In this document: one piece after another, positions 19,801-28,037 of the stretch
Layout of the letters: each line of letters opens with the position of its first letter
Numbering within the stretch: the stretch's first letter is position 1
Source: Bacteroidota bacterium
GTDB lineage: Bacteria; Bacteroidota; Bacteroidia; 2-12-FULL-35-15
DNA length: 64,000 bases
Direction of reading: 5' to 3'
Assembly: GCA_017303895.1 (NCBI GenBank)
Contig: JAFLBF010000009.1
Location: forward strand, 1-64,000
The notes under the pieces: generated by a model
The model's database searches: none
Seen by the model: only the letters and a program-made list of their open reading frames with translations
What the model was told of the DNA's origin: nothing
Program-made: the position numbers and the translations under genes

Positions 19801-22800
19801 ATAGTTGTATTCCCGGAAGCATCTCTAGCTGTATCGTAAACCGTAGTTGTTCCTACGAAAAAAACATCTCCAGAGGAAAAGTTACTCGTGATGGTCACAG
19901 CAGAACAATTATCTGAAGCTGAAGGAGCTGCATAACTAACAATTGCAGAACACTGACCCGCATCAGCAGATTGAACAATATCTGACATTGCTGTAAACAC
20001 AGGTGCAATGACATCATTTGTACTAACAGTAATTGCTCGTCTCAAAGCAGAAGCTCCACAAGTACTATCTTGAGCGTAAAAAGTGGTCGTAGAAAACAAC
20101 ACAGGGGTTGCAAAGGTATTCCCTCCACCCAAATAGGTTCCTCCTGTTGCCGCACTATACCAACCAATTGTTCCTACTCCTGAAACAGTCAGAACAGTTG
20201 AAGTTCCAGCACAGATAGTGAGATTGGCAGCAGGTGTAGTGTTGGCAGGTCGAAGAGGCAATGGTGTTACTGTAGCCGTTATTGCAATTCTTGGACTTGA
20301 TGCACAACCATTATCATCCGCATCTACATAATAAGTAGTGGTTGCACTAATACTTGGAGTTGTATAAGATATTCCTGTTCCTAACAAGGTACCACCTGTT
20401 GATGCATTATACCAATTTATCGCACCTGCACTAGCAGTAGCTGACAAAGTTAAGGTACCTGTACCACATCTACTTGCAGGTGTAGTTCCTGTTATTGACG
20501 GAGTTGAATTGACAGTTGCAACTACGGCCAATCTTGGAGAAGAAGTACAACCATTATTGGTCACTTCTACGTAATAAGTTGTAGTTGCTCCTATGCTAGG
20601 TGTTGTATAAGAAGTTCCTGTACCTACTAAATTACCGGCAACAGTTGCATCATACCAGTTAATCATTCCGGCACTTGCTGTTGCTCCTAAAATAACGGTT
20701 CCCGCATCACAAATACTAGCATCTGTAGTTCCTGTTATGGAAGGAGTTGTATTAACTGTAGCAATTACAGCTGTACGAGGAGAAGATGTACAGGTTCCAA
20801 TTGTTGCATCCACATAATATGTTGTTGTTGAACTGATCGAAGGGGTTGTAAAAGAAGTACCGGTTCCTACTAAATTTCCAGCAGTTGGAGCATCGTACCA
20901 ATTAATTGTTCCGCCACTTGAAGTCGCCAACAAGTTTAATGTTCCCGTATCACATCTGTCAGCAGGAGTTGTTCCTGTTATAGCTGGAGTTGTATTCACA
21001 GTTAATACTGCTGCACCAGAGGCTGTCCCTGATGAACAAGATCCTCCGATCACTATACATCTATATTGATACGAATTGTATCCTACTGTAACATTGGTTA
21101 AGTTTAATGTAGTCGTATTTGAATTACTATAGATACCACCACTTGCATTGTTCCAAGTTACGCCATTATCCGTACTTACTTCCCATTGGTAAGATGTTCC
21201 ACCTGAAGCAGTAATTGAAAAAGTTGTATTTGCACCCGCACAGATCGAACTATTAGAAGGGTTGGTAGAGATTGTTATACCACCAAAACTAAACGCAGTA
21301 GAGTTCCTATAAGATGTATTAGAACCTACATTCGTAAAATCACCTCCGATGTAGATACTTGGAGTTCCAACAGTTATAGTATAAATCTGATTATCTCCAG
21401 CATTGGGATTCCAGGAAGTAGCTAAACCTGTTCCTAGATCTATTCCAGCAACCCTGTTTCTTGATTGCCCGCCAATTGTTGTGAACGAACCTGCAACATA
21501 GAATGTGGACCCATTAATACCTAAAGCATAAACAAGATTATTAGGGCTCGGATTCCAGGATGTGGCAAGTCCAGTTGTAGCATTTATGGCAGCAAGGCGT
21601 GGACGGGCTTGACCTCCAATGGTGTTAAATGCTCCACCAACATAAACTGTTCCGGCATCTACTAACAATGTATTAACAACTGCACTTGGAGCAGGATTCC
21701 ACGCGGTAGCAGTACCTGTAGTGGCATCAATTTCAGCTAAACGATTACGCGCCTGTCCACCAGCAGTTGTAAACAGACCACCTATGAATACTGAGTTGCC
21801 ACTTATTGCTATAGCTTTTACTGTATTAGCTGCACCGGGATTCCATGTAGTAGCTAAACCTGTGGATGCATCTAATGCAGCCAATCGAGTTCTTGCTTGC
21901 CCACCAATTGTTGCAAATGTTCCACCGGCATAAACCAAACTACCGCTTACTGCAAGAGCATTTACGCTTGCGCTGGCATTCGGATCCCAAGAGGTAGCTA
22001 CACCTGTTGAAGTACTTATAGCAGCAATACGGTTTCTTGTCGCTCCGCCTACTGTTGTAAACAGACCACCAACATAAAGCGTTGATCCGTTCAGAGCTAA
22101 TGCATAAACCGAGTTATTGATATCAGGATTCCAGGAGGTTGCTATACCTGTAGAAGCATCTAAAGCAGCAATTCTATTTCTTGCCTTTCCTCCTATGTAA
22201 GCAAAAGCACCACCGGCATATACATCTGTTCCATCTTTTGTCAATGTAAACACGGTACTGTTTGCATCCGGATTCCAAGATGTTGCAAGTCCGGCAGCAT
22301 CAATTTCTGCTATTCTATTTCTTGTTTGTCCACCAACCGTTAAAAAATCACCTCCTAAGAAAACGTTTGTTCCATTCACAACAATACTTCTTACTGTTGC
22401 AGAAGCATTTGGATTCCACGAGTTTGCAGTTCCTGTTGAAATATCCAAAGCCGCTACTCTATTTCTTGCTTGTCCACCGATGGTCGTAAAAGCACCACCT
22501 GCATAAACAGTTGATCCACTAATGGCAATACAATTCACCTGTGCACTTGAAGCAGGATTCCAAGAAGTAGCAAGTCCGGTACTTACATCTAATGCTGCAA
22601 TTCTTGCTCTGGCCTGACCGCCAATATTTGTAAAAGTACCACCGGCATACAAGGTCGATCCATTTAAAGCTAAGGCACTAACCAAAAAATCGGCATTCGG
22701 ATTCCATGCAGTTGCACTTCCGGTTGTAATATCTAGAGCAGCAATGTTATTCCGGGTTTGTCCACCAATAGTTGTAAATGTACCACCAACAAATACGGAA

Positions 22801-23381
22801 GAACCATCGACAATTATTGCATTGATCGAATTATTCCCATTCGGATCCCAAGAGGTAGCTAAACCAGTTGTAGCATCAATTGCCGCAATATAGTTTCTAG
22901 CTTGTCCGCCTACATTTGTAAAAGAACCACCAACATAAATTGTGGAACCACTAATGGTTATAGCATTTACAGAATTATCGGCATTCGGATCCCAAGAAGT
23001 TACTTGACCCGAAGAATTAATATGTGCTAAACGATTCCTTGTTAATCCCCCCACAGAAGTAAAGGCTCCTGCAATATAAAAACCACCTGATCCATCTGAA
23101 ACAGAGGCTAATACATTCCCCCCCGACACAACAGGAAATGTCCGATCGGCTTCACCGGTCGTTCCGCTCAATAGAGCTCCTTGCGTATAAAATGGGTTAA
23201 CAACAGTGAAATCACCACCTATGTAAAAAAGATTGTTTGCAGCATCAAAAACGGATGTATTCACCGTCCCGTTTGTAGCAAACATGGAAGAGATAGGAGC
23301 ATCACATTGTGCTATTGAGTTTGAGTTTACGAATAGAGCAAAACTAAAGAGTAAACAAATTCGAAGTAGCTTTTGTTTCAT
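16875..23381 (-). CDS. Giant T9SS type A protein: 14 propeller units, 13 Ig-like repeats, two HYR domains
   Basis: 2,168 residues with a signal peptide to about residue 25 (ending SIAQ). Residues about 50-705 carry 12 regular and two degenerate 47-48 residue units (VYVGGAFTTIGGQARNRIAA, then LD.STGLATSWNPN), the DUF5122 beta-propeller type. An Ig-like domain follows, then 11 repeats of about 84 residues with RCDAGT.. and GTINWYDA..GNLVGTGT.. motifs plus two ICAG variants (Ig_7, CHU_C-associated). The Ig series is split at about 1135-1300 by two HYR-like domains (VSDNCGV; DASGNTT). The last 75 residues are a Por_Secre type A tail (VEVYPNPSAGFITIKN; LKNGTYFL). It should be exported by T9SS and attached or released. 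Function unknown; adhesion or ligand binding is an inference. Confidence 0.9.
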   Translation of the reverse strand: MKQKLLRICLLFSFALFVNSNSIAQCDAPISSMFATNGTVNTSVFDAANNLFYIGGDFTVVNPFYTQGALLSGTTGEADRTFPVVSGGNVLASVSDGSGGFYIAGAFTSVGGLTRNRLAHINSSGQVTSWDPNADNSVNAITISGSTIYVGGSFTNVGGQARNYIAAIDATTGLATSWDPNGNNSINAIIVDGSSVFVGGTFTTIGGQTRNNIAALDITTGSATAWNPNADFLVSALALNGSTLYAGGTFTNIGGQARARIAALDVSTGLATSWNPASSAQVNCIAISGSTVYAGGAFTTIGGQARNRVAALDISTGTANSWNPNASATVRSIVVNGTNVFLGGDFLTVGGQTRNRIAEIDAAGLATSWNPDANSTVFTLTKDGTDVYAGGAFAYIGGKARNRIAALDASTGIATSWNPDINNSVYALALNGSTLYVGGLFTTVGGATRNRIAAISTSTGVATSWDPNASASVNALAVSGSLVYAGGTFATIGGQARTRLAALDASTGLATTWNPGAANTVKAIAISGNSVFIGGLFTTAGGQARNRLAEIDATTGTATAWNPAPSAVVNTLLVDAGTVYVGGAFNTIGGQARPRLAAINATTGLATSWNPSPNNLVYALGINGSTFYVAGSFTTIGGQSRNRVAGIDLGTGLATSWNPNAGDNQIYTITVGTPSIYIGGDFTNVGSNTSYRNSTAFSFGGITISTNPSNSSICAGANTTFSITASGGTSYQWEVSTDNGVTWNNASGGIYSNSNTTTLNLTNVTVGYNSYQYRCIVIGGSCSSGTASGAAVLTVNTTPAITGTTPADRCDTGTLNLLATSSGGTINWYDAPTAGNLVGTGTSFTTPSISSTTTYYVDATIGTCTSSPRTAVIATVNTTPSITGTTDASICDAGTVILGATASAGMINWYDATVAGNLVGTGTSYTTPSIGATTTYYVEVTNNGCTSSPRLAVVATVNSTPSITGTTPASRCGTGTLTLSATASAGAINWYNASTGGTLLGTGISYTTPSISATTTYYVDADDNGCASSPRIAITATVTPLPLRPANTTPAANLTICAGTSTVLTVSGVGTIGWYSAATGGTYLGGGNTFATPVLFSTTTFYAQDSTCGASALRRAITVSTNDVIAPVFTAMSDIVQSADAGQCSAIVSYAAPSASDNCSAVTITSNFSSGDVFFVGTTTVYDTARDASGNTTIRSFTITVNDNELPTITCPVDLFLSLSPGTCSIDNLALSSPLVSDNCGVLSIVNNAPASFFVGSTTVKWYVTDNSGNVDSCSQIVDVSGVPSAPPAPSDITPISNLTICSGNSTMLSVSGMATISWYDAPTGGNYLAAGTNYTTLSLSSTTTFYVQDSSCLASPRTAITVTVNPTPSVVSSTPASRCDAGTVILNATASAGTINWYDASTGGNLVGSGTAFTTPVISSSTIYFVEVDDNGCISSPRTPVVATVNATPSILSVTPASRCDAGTVMLNATASAGTINWYDASTAGNLVGTGVSFTTPSINSSTTYYVEATSNGCTTLVRTDVTATVNTTPSVLSSTPASRCDAGTVTLNATVSSGTLNWYDAATAGNLLGTGTSFTTPSIASTTPYYVEAIENGCASSPRVAVVATVNTTPSITSTSPDTRCDAGTLALGAVGSAGTVDWYDDLSAGNLVGTGTTFTTPVLSSNTTYYVEVTSNGCTSSPRIPVLATVNNTPSVLSTSPGTRCDAGSVSLGATSSAGNVNWYDNITGGNLVGTGTTYTTPSISVTTTYYVEAIANGCASSPRIPVIATINTTPSFTSTTPASRCDAGTVVLGASATSGIITWYDAPVAGNILATGTSYTTPSITATTTYYVEVSENGCTSSPRVAVVATVNTTPSIVSTTPSSRCDSGDLTLGAVASAGTINWYDAATAGNLLATGTSYTTPILSSTTTYYLEAVSNGCASSPLVSIVATVNTTPTILSTTPASRCDAGSLSLGATASAGTISWFDAVTGGNLVGTGVTYITPSLSSSTTYYVEVSNNGCVSNPRQPVVASVTIIDNTVSLASTTVSAHQNFASYQWLDCNNSFSPIVGETSQFFTPTVTGDYAVQITLNSCVDTSACMNVIVVGIEENQKPVVEVYPNPSAGFITIKNARAGTYQVFNELGQVVMSLVFEANADQYLNMNDLKNGTYFLIGGDKQDIFHQKIIILK
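17340..19280 (-). repeat. Eight consecutive Ig_7-type repeats (about 240-252 bp each)
   Basis: Eight adjacent coding repeats share runs such as RCDAGT, YDASTAGNLVGTG and TTYYVEV.NGC.SSPR. DNA similarity between neighbours is visible by eye, for example repeated TGCATCACATCT and TGCATCATACCAATT blocks on the plus strand. Confidence 0.85.
21270..23234 (-). repeat. Fourteen in-frame propeller units (about 141-144 bp each)
   Basis: Regular units with the motif GG.FT.IGGQ.RNR.AALD..TG.ATSWNPN. Twelve are well conserved; the first and last are degenerate. Plus-strand blocks such as GGATTCCA recur once per unit. Confidence 0.85.
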
Positions 23382-23687
23382 ATACCTTTATCTGTATTGG
23401 GTTAATAGGTAAACATATCAAAAATATCCCAATTTACGCTCATAAAAAAAGCAAGTTTCTTCAAATTCTTACGAAAAAGCATTGAAATAATAAATTACGA
23501 AAGAATAATTATCGACCAATCGTCAAAAAACTACAATAAAAACAATAAATTAAAAGACAAAGCCAAAAAACAGGAAAATAATCTATTGTGAAACTAAATA
23601 TCAGATAAAATTAGTTTTGAGGTAAGCAAGCAAAGCATATAAAGTACTGTTAATAAACAGCTTGCAATAAATACATGTAGTTTTTGC
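23382..23687 (-). other. 306-base intergenic region
   Basis: No gene or hairpin terminator is seen here. A minus-strand TATTTTTG (23426-23419) fits the -7 consensus 38 bases upstream of the 2,168-residue gene, but no TTG lies at the usual distance. The stretch is very A-rich, with no repeat or dyad that I would call. Confidence 0.4.
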
Positions 23688-25055
23688 TCACTTTAATGAG
23701 ATGTTCTCGTCACCACTTTGATAAGGCAGATATGTAACAATGAATTGGAACATTTCGTCCTCTGTTCGCATGCTGCCTTCCCGTTCGGCAACCAAACGTG
23801 GTGGAGAGAAAGGATTATTCGGATTGTTTCTTGTATTATCAAAAACGCCCTCTACTATGATAGTTGCGCCTGCAGGGACCTTTACCATTTTTTCGAATGT
23901 ATAAAAATATTGCCATCTAAAATCCCATTTTTTAATACGAATTAGAGGTATCGTATCTTTTTGAGTCGTAATAGCATATGCCCAAAAACTTTTTCCTAAC
24001 AAGTGCATATGTGGATTGATGGTTAGGATCGATATGTCGGCTGGAACAGTATATTTTGTAACAAATTTCATAATGGTATCAGGAGGAATGACCAAAGCGG
24101 GTTCAATTGGTGAAACACCAAAAGTTCCCATCTGAAATTCTCTGGTTGGTCGTTTAGGAGCCTCCTTTGCAAAAAACACATTAAAGGCGGTTTGATCACT
24201 TGTATCTATTCTTGAAGGACCATAATGCATATCTTTTAAAAAGAGCGCCCCTTTTCTTTTCATTTTAAAACCTCCTATTCCGTTGGGATAAACGGGTGGT
24301 GTTACACCCGGAAGGAAATTAGTTACCGAAGTGGTCATCATGGGAAAGCTCCCGTCATCATTGGGAAGATCTAATTTTTTATACGCTTCTAGAATAGTCG
24401 GATACTCGTTGATATCAACCACAACCTCCCCTTTCATAACATCTTTGCGTTTATCGAATTCATAGCTCAACAATTGAGCATTCACGTGGTGTACCAATTT
24501 TTTATTATCAGGAACCACTTCTATCACGCTAATGAATGTATCTTTCGGTATCTCGTAAGGAACACGCATCAATAAAAATCGATCTTTCAGATCCCCTTTG
24601 ATCTTATATACATCTCTTAATTTGATAACAAGATCGGGCTTCCCTAATTGCGAACCGGAAGGGAAATCGGGAACAGAAGGAATGTTTAGGGAATCTCCGA
24701 TTACACAGCCTTCATCTACCCAACGTACGATCAAGTCAATTTCCTCTTGCGATAACACTTTTTCGTCTACGAAATGTGTATAGCTGGCATCAGCCGGCCA
24801 GGGTGGCATAAAACGGGATTTAGTAACAGTTTTGATCAACTGCTTTCTGCTCAACACATCCTGATATGTTAACAAAGGAAATGGGCCTGCTTCACCGGGC
24901 CGGTGACAAGTAGAACAATGTTTATAGATCAAAGGAGCTATGTGTTCCGAATACGTTACCTTTTCTGCTCGTCCCTTCTCTACTTCACTGCTACAAGAGA
25001 ACAGAACAAGAGTCCATAAAAAAATAATATAAATGTATCCTTTGCTATTTTTCAC
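23688..25055 (-). CDS. Lipoprotein fusing a c-type haem motif to a copper type II monooxygenase-like region
   Basis: 455 residues with a lipoprotein signal peptide ending LFSC (Cys21). A c-type haem motif CSTCH (47-51) is followed by RPGEAGPF and SRFMPPWPAD, typical of Bacteroidota/planctomycete proteins that start with a small cytochrome c. The rest looks like the copper ascorbate-dependent (PHM-like) fold: VHHVNAQLL (His189-His190), KDMHYGPS (His277), NPHMHLLGKSF (His349, His351) and a late DEM (Met435) could supply the two copper sites. The set and order of ligands resemble PHM; the assignment is mine and the substrate is unknown. Monocistronic. A TATTTTTG (25091-25084) upstream may be its -7 box. 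Confidence 0.75.
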   Translation of the reverse strand: MKNSKGYIYIIFLWTLVLFSCSSEVEKGRAEKVTYSEHIAPLIYKHCSTCHRPGEAGPFPLLTYQDVLSRKQLIKTVTKSRFMPPWPADASYTHFVDEKVLSQEEIDLIVRWVDEGCVIGDSLNIPSVPDFPSGSQLGKPDLVIKLRDVYKIKGDLKDRFLLMRVPYEIPKDTFISVIEVVPDNKKLVHHVNAQLLSYEFDKRKDVMKGEVVVDINEYPTILEAYKKLDLPNDDGSFPMMTTSVTNFLPGVTPPVYPNGIGGFKMKRKGALFLKDMHYGPSRIDTSDQTAFNVFFAKEAPKRPTREFQMGTFGVSPIEPALVIPPDTIMKFVTKYTVPADISILTINPHMHLLGKSFWAYAITTQKDTIPLIRIKKWDFRWQYFYTFEKMVKVPAGATIIVEGVFDNTRNNPNNPFSPPRLVAEREGSMRTEDEMFQFIVTYLPYQSGDENISLK

Positions 25056-25124
25056 GTTATAGATGTGTTAATAAAGCCGTGAACAAAAATAGAAAACATT
25101 TCGAGCAAAAGCACTGATTGAAAT

Positions 25125-25132
25125 TACCTTTG
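25125..25132 (+). promoter_or_regulatory. -7 element for the small lipoprotein gene
   Basis: TACCTTTG matches TAnnTTTG and lies six bases before the ATG at 25139, so the leader would be very short. This argues against an upstream TTG start at 25118. Confidence 0.5.
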
Positions 25133-25138
25133 TTAAAT

Positions 25139-25378
25139 ATGATGGATCATAAACCATATCGCTTCCTTATTTGTATTTCTATTCTCTTTTGTCTGGCACT
25201 CCCTGCTTGCAAAAGCAAAAGTCCTTATAATCCATATCTAACCATGAAGCGTAAGCCAAGTGAACAAATGGCCAGAGAAAACAAAAAGCATATCAAAAAA
25301 GGGAATAGAGCTTACAAAAAGAAGGAAGAAAGCAGCAGAAAGCATCTATTCGGAAGGAAGCATGCTCCAACAAAATAG
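25139..25378 (+). CDS. Small basic lipoprotein of unknown function
   Basis: About 79 residues from the ATG at 25139 (a second ATG follows at once). A TTG at 25118 would give 86 residues but overlaps the -7 box. The signal peptide ends in LPAC. The mature part is only about 55 residues, starts KSKSPYNPYLTMKRKPS and is rich in Lys and Arg (NKKHIKKGNRAYKKKEESS). It probably sits in the outer or inner membrane facing the periplasm. It is divergent from the haem lipoprotein gene and ends one base from the convergent acyl-CoA reductase gene. I do not recognise a function. Confidence 0.65.
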   Translation: MMDHKPYRFLICISILFCLALPACKSKSPYNPYLTMKRKPSEQMARENKKHIKKGNRAYKKKEESSRKHLFGRKHAPTK

Positions 25379-25379
25379 A

Positions 25380-26453
25380 TCAGGCAAAACTCCCCAAAAA
25401 TTTCATCGTATCTATACCATCTGCATAATCAAACAAAGTAGGACATTGTGCTTGACCAAAATATACAGCATTAGAGAACAATTCACTCTTTGAAACTACA
25501 CACTGGATCATTTCTATCTCTTTGTCTATTTTTTCTTTTAGCAAGAGTAGATCATCATAATACTCATAATACAAAACACCTATTGGGGAAGAATACGATT
25601 GATCTTCTTTCAGAAGGAGAAAATTATTATCCAACAGACCTTTATCATTTTTCATAAGATAAACGGTCCGGTTGTATTCATAATTATTTACATACTTATT
25701 GACCTCAATCAAATGCTGATACTTATAGATAGAATCAAAAAACAAATTAAAGGAATAGCCTTTAGGAACAAAGAGCTTGGATACATTCCTACACCCTAAA
25801 CCAAAATACATAAAGATATCATCTGCCAACAATTCTAATTCTTCTCTCGTTTCATTACCTGTTAAAACGGCTACAGAGTTTCTGTTTTTTCGGATGATGT
25901 GTGGATATTTCCCGAAATAATAATCAAAGTACCTTGCCGAATTATTACTTCCTGTTGCAATTACAGCATCCATCTGCTTAATAAAACCTTCAGTAAACGC
26001 TATCCGACCCTCAAATCCAGGCTCAATGGCAATCAATACTTTCGAGATAAATGGCAATAACAACTTATCATCGCTGGATAACTTACCTAAAAACTTATTT
26101 CCGGACATCAACACACAAAAGAAGTCGTTAAAACCCACCATCGGAATATTGCCTGCCATAATAACCGCTACAGATCTGGGCGTATGTTCCTTTTGTAATT
26201 GATCGCGATAAACTGCCAACCAATTGATCAAGGTCTCTTCTTTCAAGCTATCAGCGATTGCAGCCATTGCCATTCTCACATTCTCTTCGATGAACCAAGG
26301 ATTTTGAATCCTAACAGCTTTGATCAAAGCTTCCATATCATCATAGAATAATGCGTTCAAAGGGTCGTTCTCCTTCTTTACACCATCTTTTCTGAACTGC
26401 TCCAAAAAATGTCCTAATACGACAAATGCTCTCACTCGCTGATCTAATTCCAT
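25380..26453 (-). CDS. Acyl-CoA reductase, LuxC-like
   Basis: 357 residues. LuxC-type enzymes reduce activated fatty acids to aldehydes with NADPH. Visible landmarks are VAVIMAGNIPMVGFNDFFCV (nucleotide-binding start), a GSNNSARYFDYYF segment, IIRKNRNSVAVL, and FMYFGLGCRNVSKLFVP, in which Cys221 is the expected catalytic cysteine. No LuxD or LuxE partner is near. In Bacteroidota this gene commonly lies beside a 4Fe-4S ferredoxin and serC, as here, so the lux naming does not imply light production. It is divergent from the ferredoxin gene with 90 bases between starts. The physiological substrate is not clear. Confidence 0.85.
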   Translation of the reverse strand: MELDQRVRAFVVLGHFLEQFRKDGVKKENDPLNALFYDDMEALIKAVRIQNPWFIEENVRMAMAAIADSLKEETLINWLAVYRDQLQKEHTPRSVAVIMAGNIPMVGFNDFFCVLMSGNKFLGKLSSDDKLLLPFISKVLIAIEPGFEGRIAFTEGFIKQMDAVIATGSNNSARYFDYYFGKYPHIIRKNRNSVAVLTGNETREELELLADDIFMYFGLGCRNVSKLFVPKGYSFNLFFDSIYKYQHLIEVNKYVNNYEYNRTVYLMKNDKGLLDNNFLLLKEDQSYSSPIGVLYYEYYDDLLLLKEKIDKEIEMIQCVVSKSELFSNAVYFGQAQCPTLFDYADGIDTMKFLGSFA

Positions 26454-26496
26454 GAAATTTATATTGTTTCTAAACTTTTTATAATGAAGTATGTAT

Positions 26497-26504
26497 TATA
26501 TTTG
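26497..26504 (+). promoter_or_regulatory. -7 element of the ferredoxin gene
   Basis: TATATTTG matches TAnnTTTG and is 39 bases upstream of the ATG at 26544. The element lies inside a possible N-terminal extension from 26484, which supports the downstream start. Confidence 0.55.
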
Positions 26505-26543
26505 CATCGATTTTTTTACAAAACTATAAACTATTATACACTT

Positions 26544-26891
26544 ATGGCAATTAAAATTACAGAAGAGTGCATTAACTGTGGTGCTTGTGAGCCGGAATGC
26601 CCTAACAATGCAATATATGAAGGTGGAAATGAATGGCGTTTTGCAGATGGTACATCCGTAAAGGGTATGTTTACATCTAAAAGCGGTATTTCTGCTGATG
26701 CTGATGCTCCTCAAACTCCGGTTGCAATGGATATTTACTATATCGTTTCTGACAAATGTACAGAATGTGTTGGTTTTCATGACGAACCTCAATGTGCAGC
26801 TGTTTGTCCTGTTGATTGCTGTGTTGATGATGAAAACTGGAGAGAAAGCAAAGAAGATCTTTTAGCAAAAAAAGCAACACTTCATGTATAA
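26544..26891 (+). CDS. 4Fe-4S dicluster ferredoxin
   Basis: 115 residues from ATG 26544; an ATG at 26484 would add 20 residues but overlaps the promoter. Two cluster motifs are visible: CINCGACEPECP near the N-terminus and CTECVGFHDEPQCAAVCPVD near the C-terminus, the spaced second motif being typical of bacterial 2[4Fe-4S] ferredoxins. Between them is an insertion with WRFADGTSVKG. It carries electrons in the cytosol; the partner enzyme is not shown, though the divergent acyl-CoA reductase and downstream serC are constant neighbours in this phylum. It ends at a strong terminator. Confidence 0.92.
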   Translation: MAIKITEECINCGACEPECPNNAIYEGGNEWRFADGTSVKGMFTSKSGISADADAPQTPVAMDIYYIVSDKCTECVGFHDEPQCAAVCPVDCCVDDENWRESKEDLLAKKATLHV

Positions 26892-26908
26892 GATCATACC
26901 TGATTCTT

Positions 26909-26938
26909 CAAACGCCATTCAAAATTGAATGGCGTTTG
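26909..26938 (+). terminator. Terminator of the ferredoxin gene
   Basis: A perfect 14-bp inverted repeat (CAAACGCCATTCAA / TTGAATGGCGTTTG) with two bases between the arms lies 17 bases past the stop, then TGTTT. Confidence 0.8.
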
Positions 26939-26990
26939 TGTTTAAAATAAAACACTTCTCATTGCGTTAATTATTCTGTACTTTTGAGAT

Positions 26991-27938
26991 ATGCGAAAGA
27001 TCATCTTTCTTCTTCTATTTTTTCAGTTCACGGATCTTTTAGCCAAAAAAGATACGACACTGGATTATTTTAACGCTCAACAAGCAAAGATCATTCAGAT
27101 CAATAAAAAACTATTCAAGAGTAAAAATGATGATGAAAAGCAAAAGTTAAATACTGAACTGCTTTCAGTATTTGAAGAAACACTCAACCAAGCTCAGTCG
27201 TTCAATTATTCGTTCGATTCGTTAAAAAGAGATATCGGGATACTCACATCGCCCGATGGTAAATTCAGGATCATCAACTGGAATATTGAAAAATCAGATG
27301 GGACTCACCTCTATTACGGATTCATCCAGGAAAAATACAGCTCAAGCAAGAAAAAAACAGAAAGTGTTTTACTTTTCCCTTTGATTGACAAATCTGCCGA
27401 TATTAAAAATCCGGAGAATACGATCAGCGACAATAAAAAATGGTACGGTATGCTCTATTACAAGATCATTCCTGTTAAGCAAAAGAAAAAAACGTATTAC
27501 ACCTTATTAGGAAGAGATATGAACGATAAAATATCCCAAAAAAAGATCATAGATGTACTCAGCTTTGATGGGAATGGGAACCCTCGTTTTGGCATGGATG
27601 TTTTTAGTTTACCTAAGAGATACCCCAAACGTATTGTATTCGAATATGCGATCAACTGTGTATTCGCTTTGAAATATGACGAAGATCTGAACATGATCGT
27701 ATATGACCGTTTAGGCCCAATTGAAGCACAATTAGAAGGGCAATATCAATATTACTGTACTTCCGATTTTGAATATGATGGCTTAAAATTAAAGAAGGGG
27801 AAATGGGTATTTACACCCAATGTAGCTCCCAAAAACGATAAAGACAATAAAGATAAACTATACAATAACCCGGATGGTGGTGGAGCAAAACCTCAAAGCG
27901 ATACATTTATGAAACGACCAAAAAAGAAAAAGAAATAA
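26991..27938 (+). CDS. Secreted protein of unknown function
   Basis: 315 residues with a signal peptide (MRKIIFLLLFFQFTDLLA). The mature part is rich in Lys and Asp, with FNAQQAKIIQINKKLFKSKN, LTSPDGKFRIINWNIEKSDG, YYKIIPVKQKK and a tail of GGGAKPQSDTFMKRPKKKKK. FRIINWN and the alternating strands suggest a beta-rich periplasmic domain. I recall similar hypothetical proteins in other Bacteroidota but no characterised member. It lies between the ferredoxin and serC on the same strand, cut off from the former by a terminator. No function proposed. Confidence 0.75.
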   Translation: MRKIIFLLLFFQFTDLLAKKDTTLDYFNAQQAKIIQINKKLFKSKNDDEKQKLNTELLSVFEETLNQAQSFNYSFDSLKRDIGILTSPDGKFRIINWNIEKSDGTHLYYGFIQEKYSSSKKKTESVLLFPLIDKSADIKNPENTISDNKKWYGMLYYKIIPVKQKKKTYYTLLGRDMNDKISQKKIIDVLSFDGNGNPRFGMDVFSLPKRYPKRIVFEYAINCVFALKYDEDLNMIVYDRLGPIEAQLEGQYQYYCTSDFEYDGLKLKKGKWVFTPNVAPKNDKDNKDKLYNNPDGGGAKPQSDTFMKRPKKKKK

Positions 27939-28037
27939 ATAATTCCTTCATCTGTTCTCTCTTTCCATTCAAATATTTCATAATTTCGTTGCGTATTTAT
28001 ACATCATACCACAAGACATTAAAAATTCATCATAACT

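Noticed and set aside
17340-23234. Regular short repeats that might be read as a CRISPR or satellite array
   Set aside because: They fall in one open frame, keep amino-acid motifs, lack identical short repeats with unique spacers, and have no cas genes nearby.
23382-25055. Possible tRNA or small RNA in the A-rich gap before the haem lipoprotein
   Set aside because: No cloverleaf, hairpin terminator or conserved motif could be found.
25380-26453. Light-production (lux) operon
   Set aside because: Only the LuxC-like reductase is present; no luxAB, luxD or luxE.
26484-26543. 20-residue N-terminal extension of the ferredoxin
   Set aside because: The extension covers the TATATTTG promoter element, and the conserved protein begins MAIKITEECINCG.
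26496-26880. Minus-strand open frames opposite the ferredoxin gene
   Set aside because: The plus frame carries both cysteine motifs of a dicluster ferredoxin, so these are shadows.
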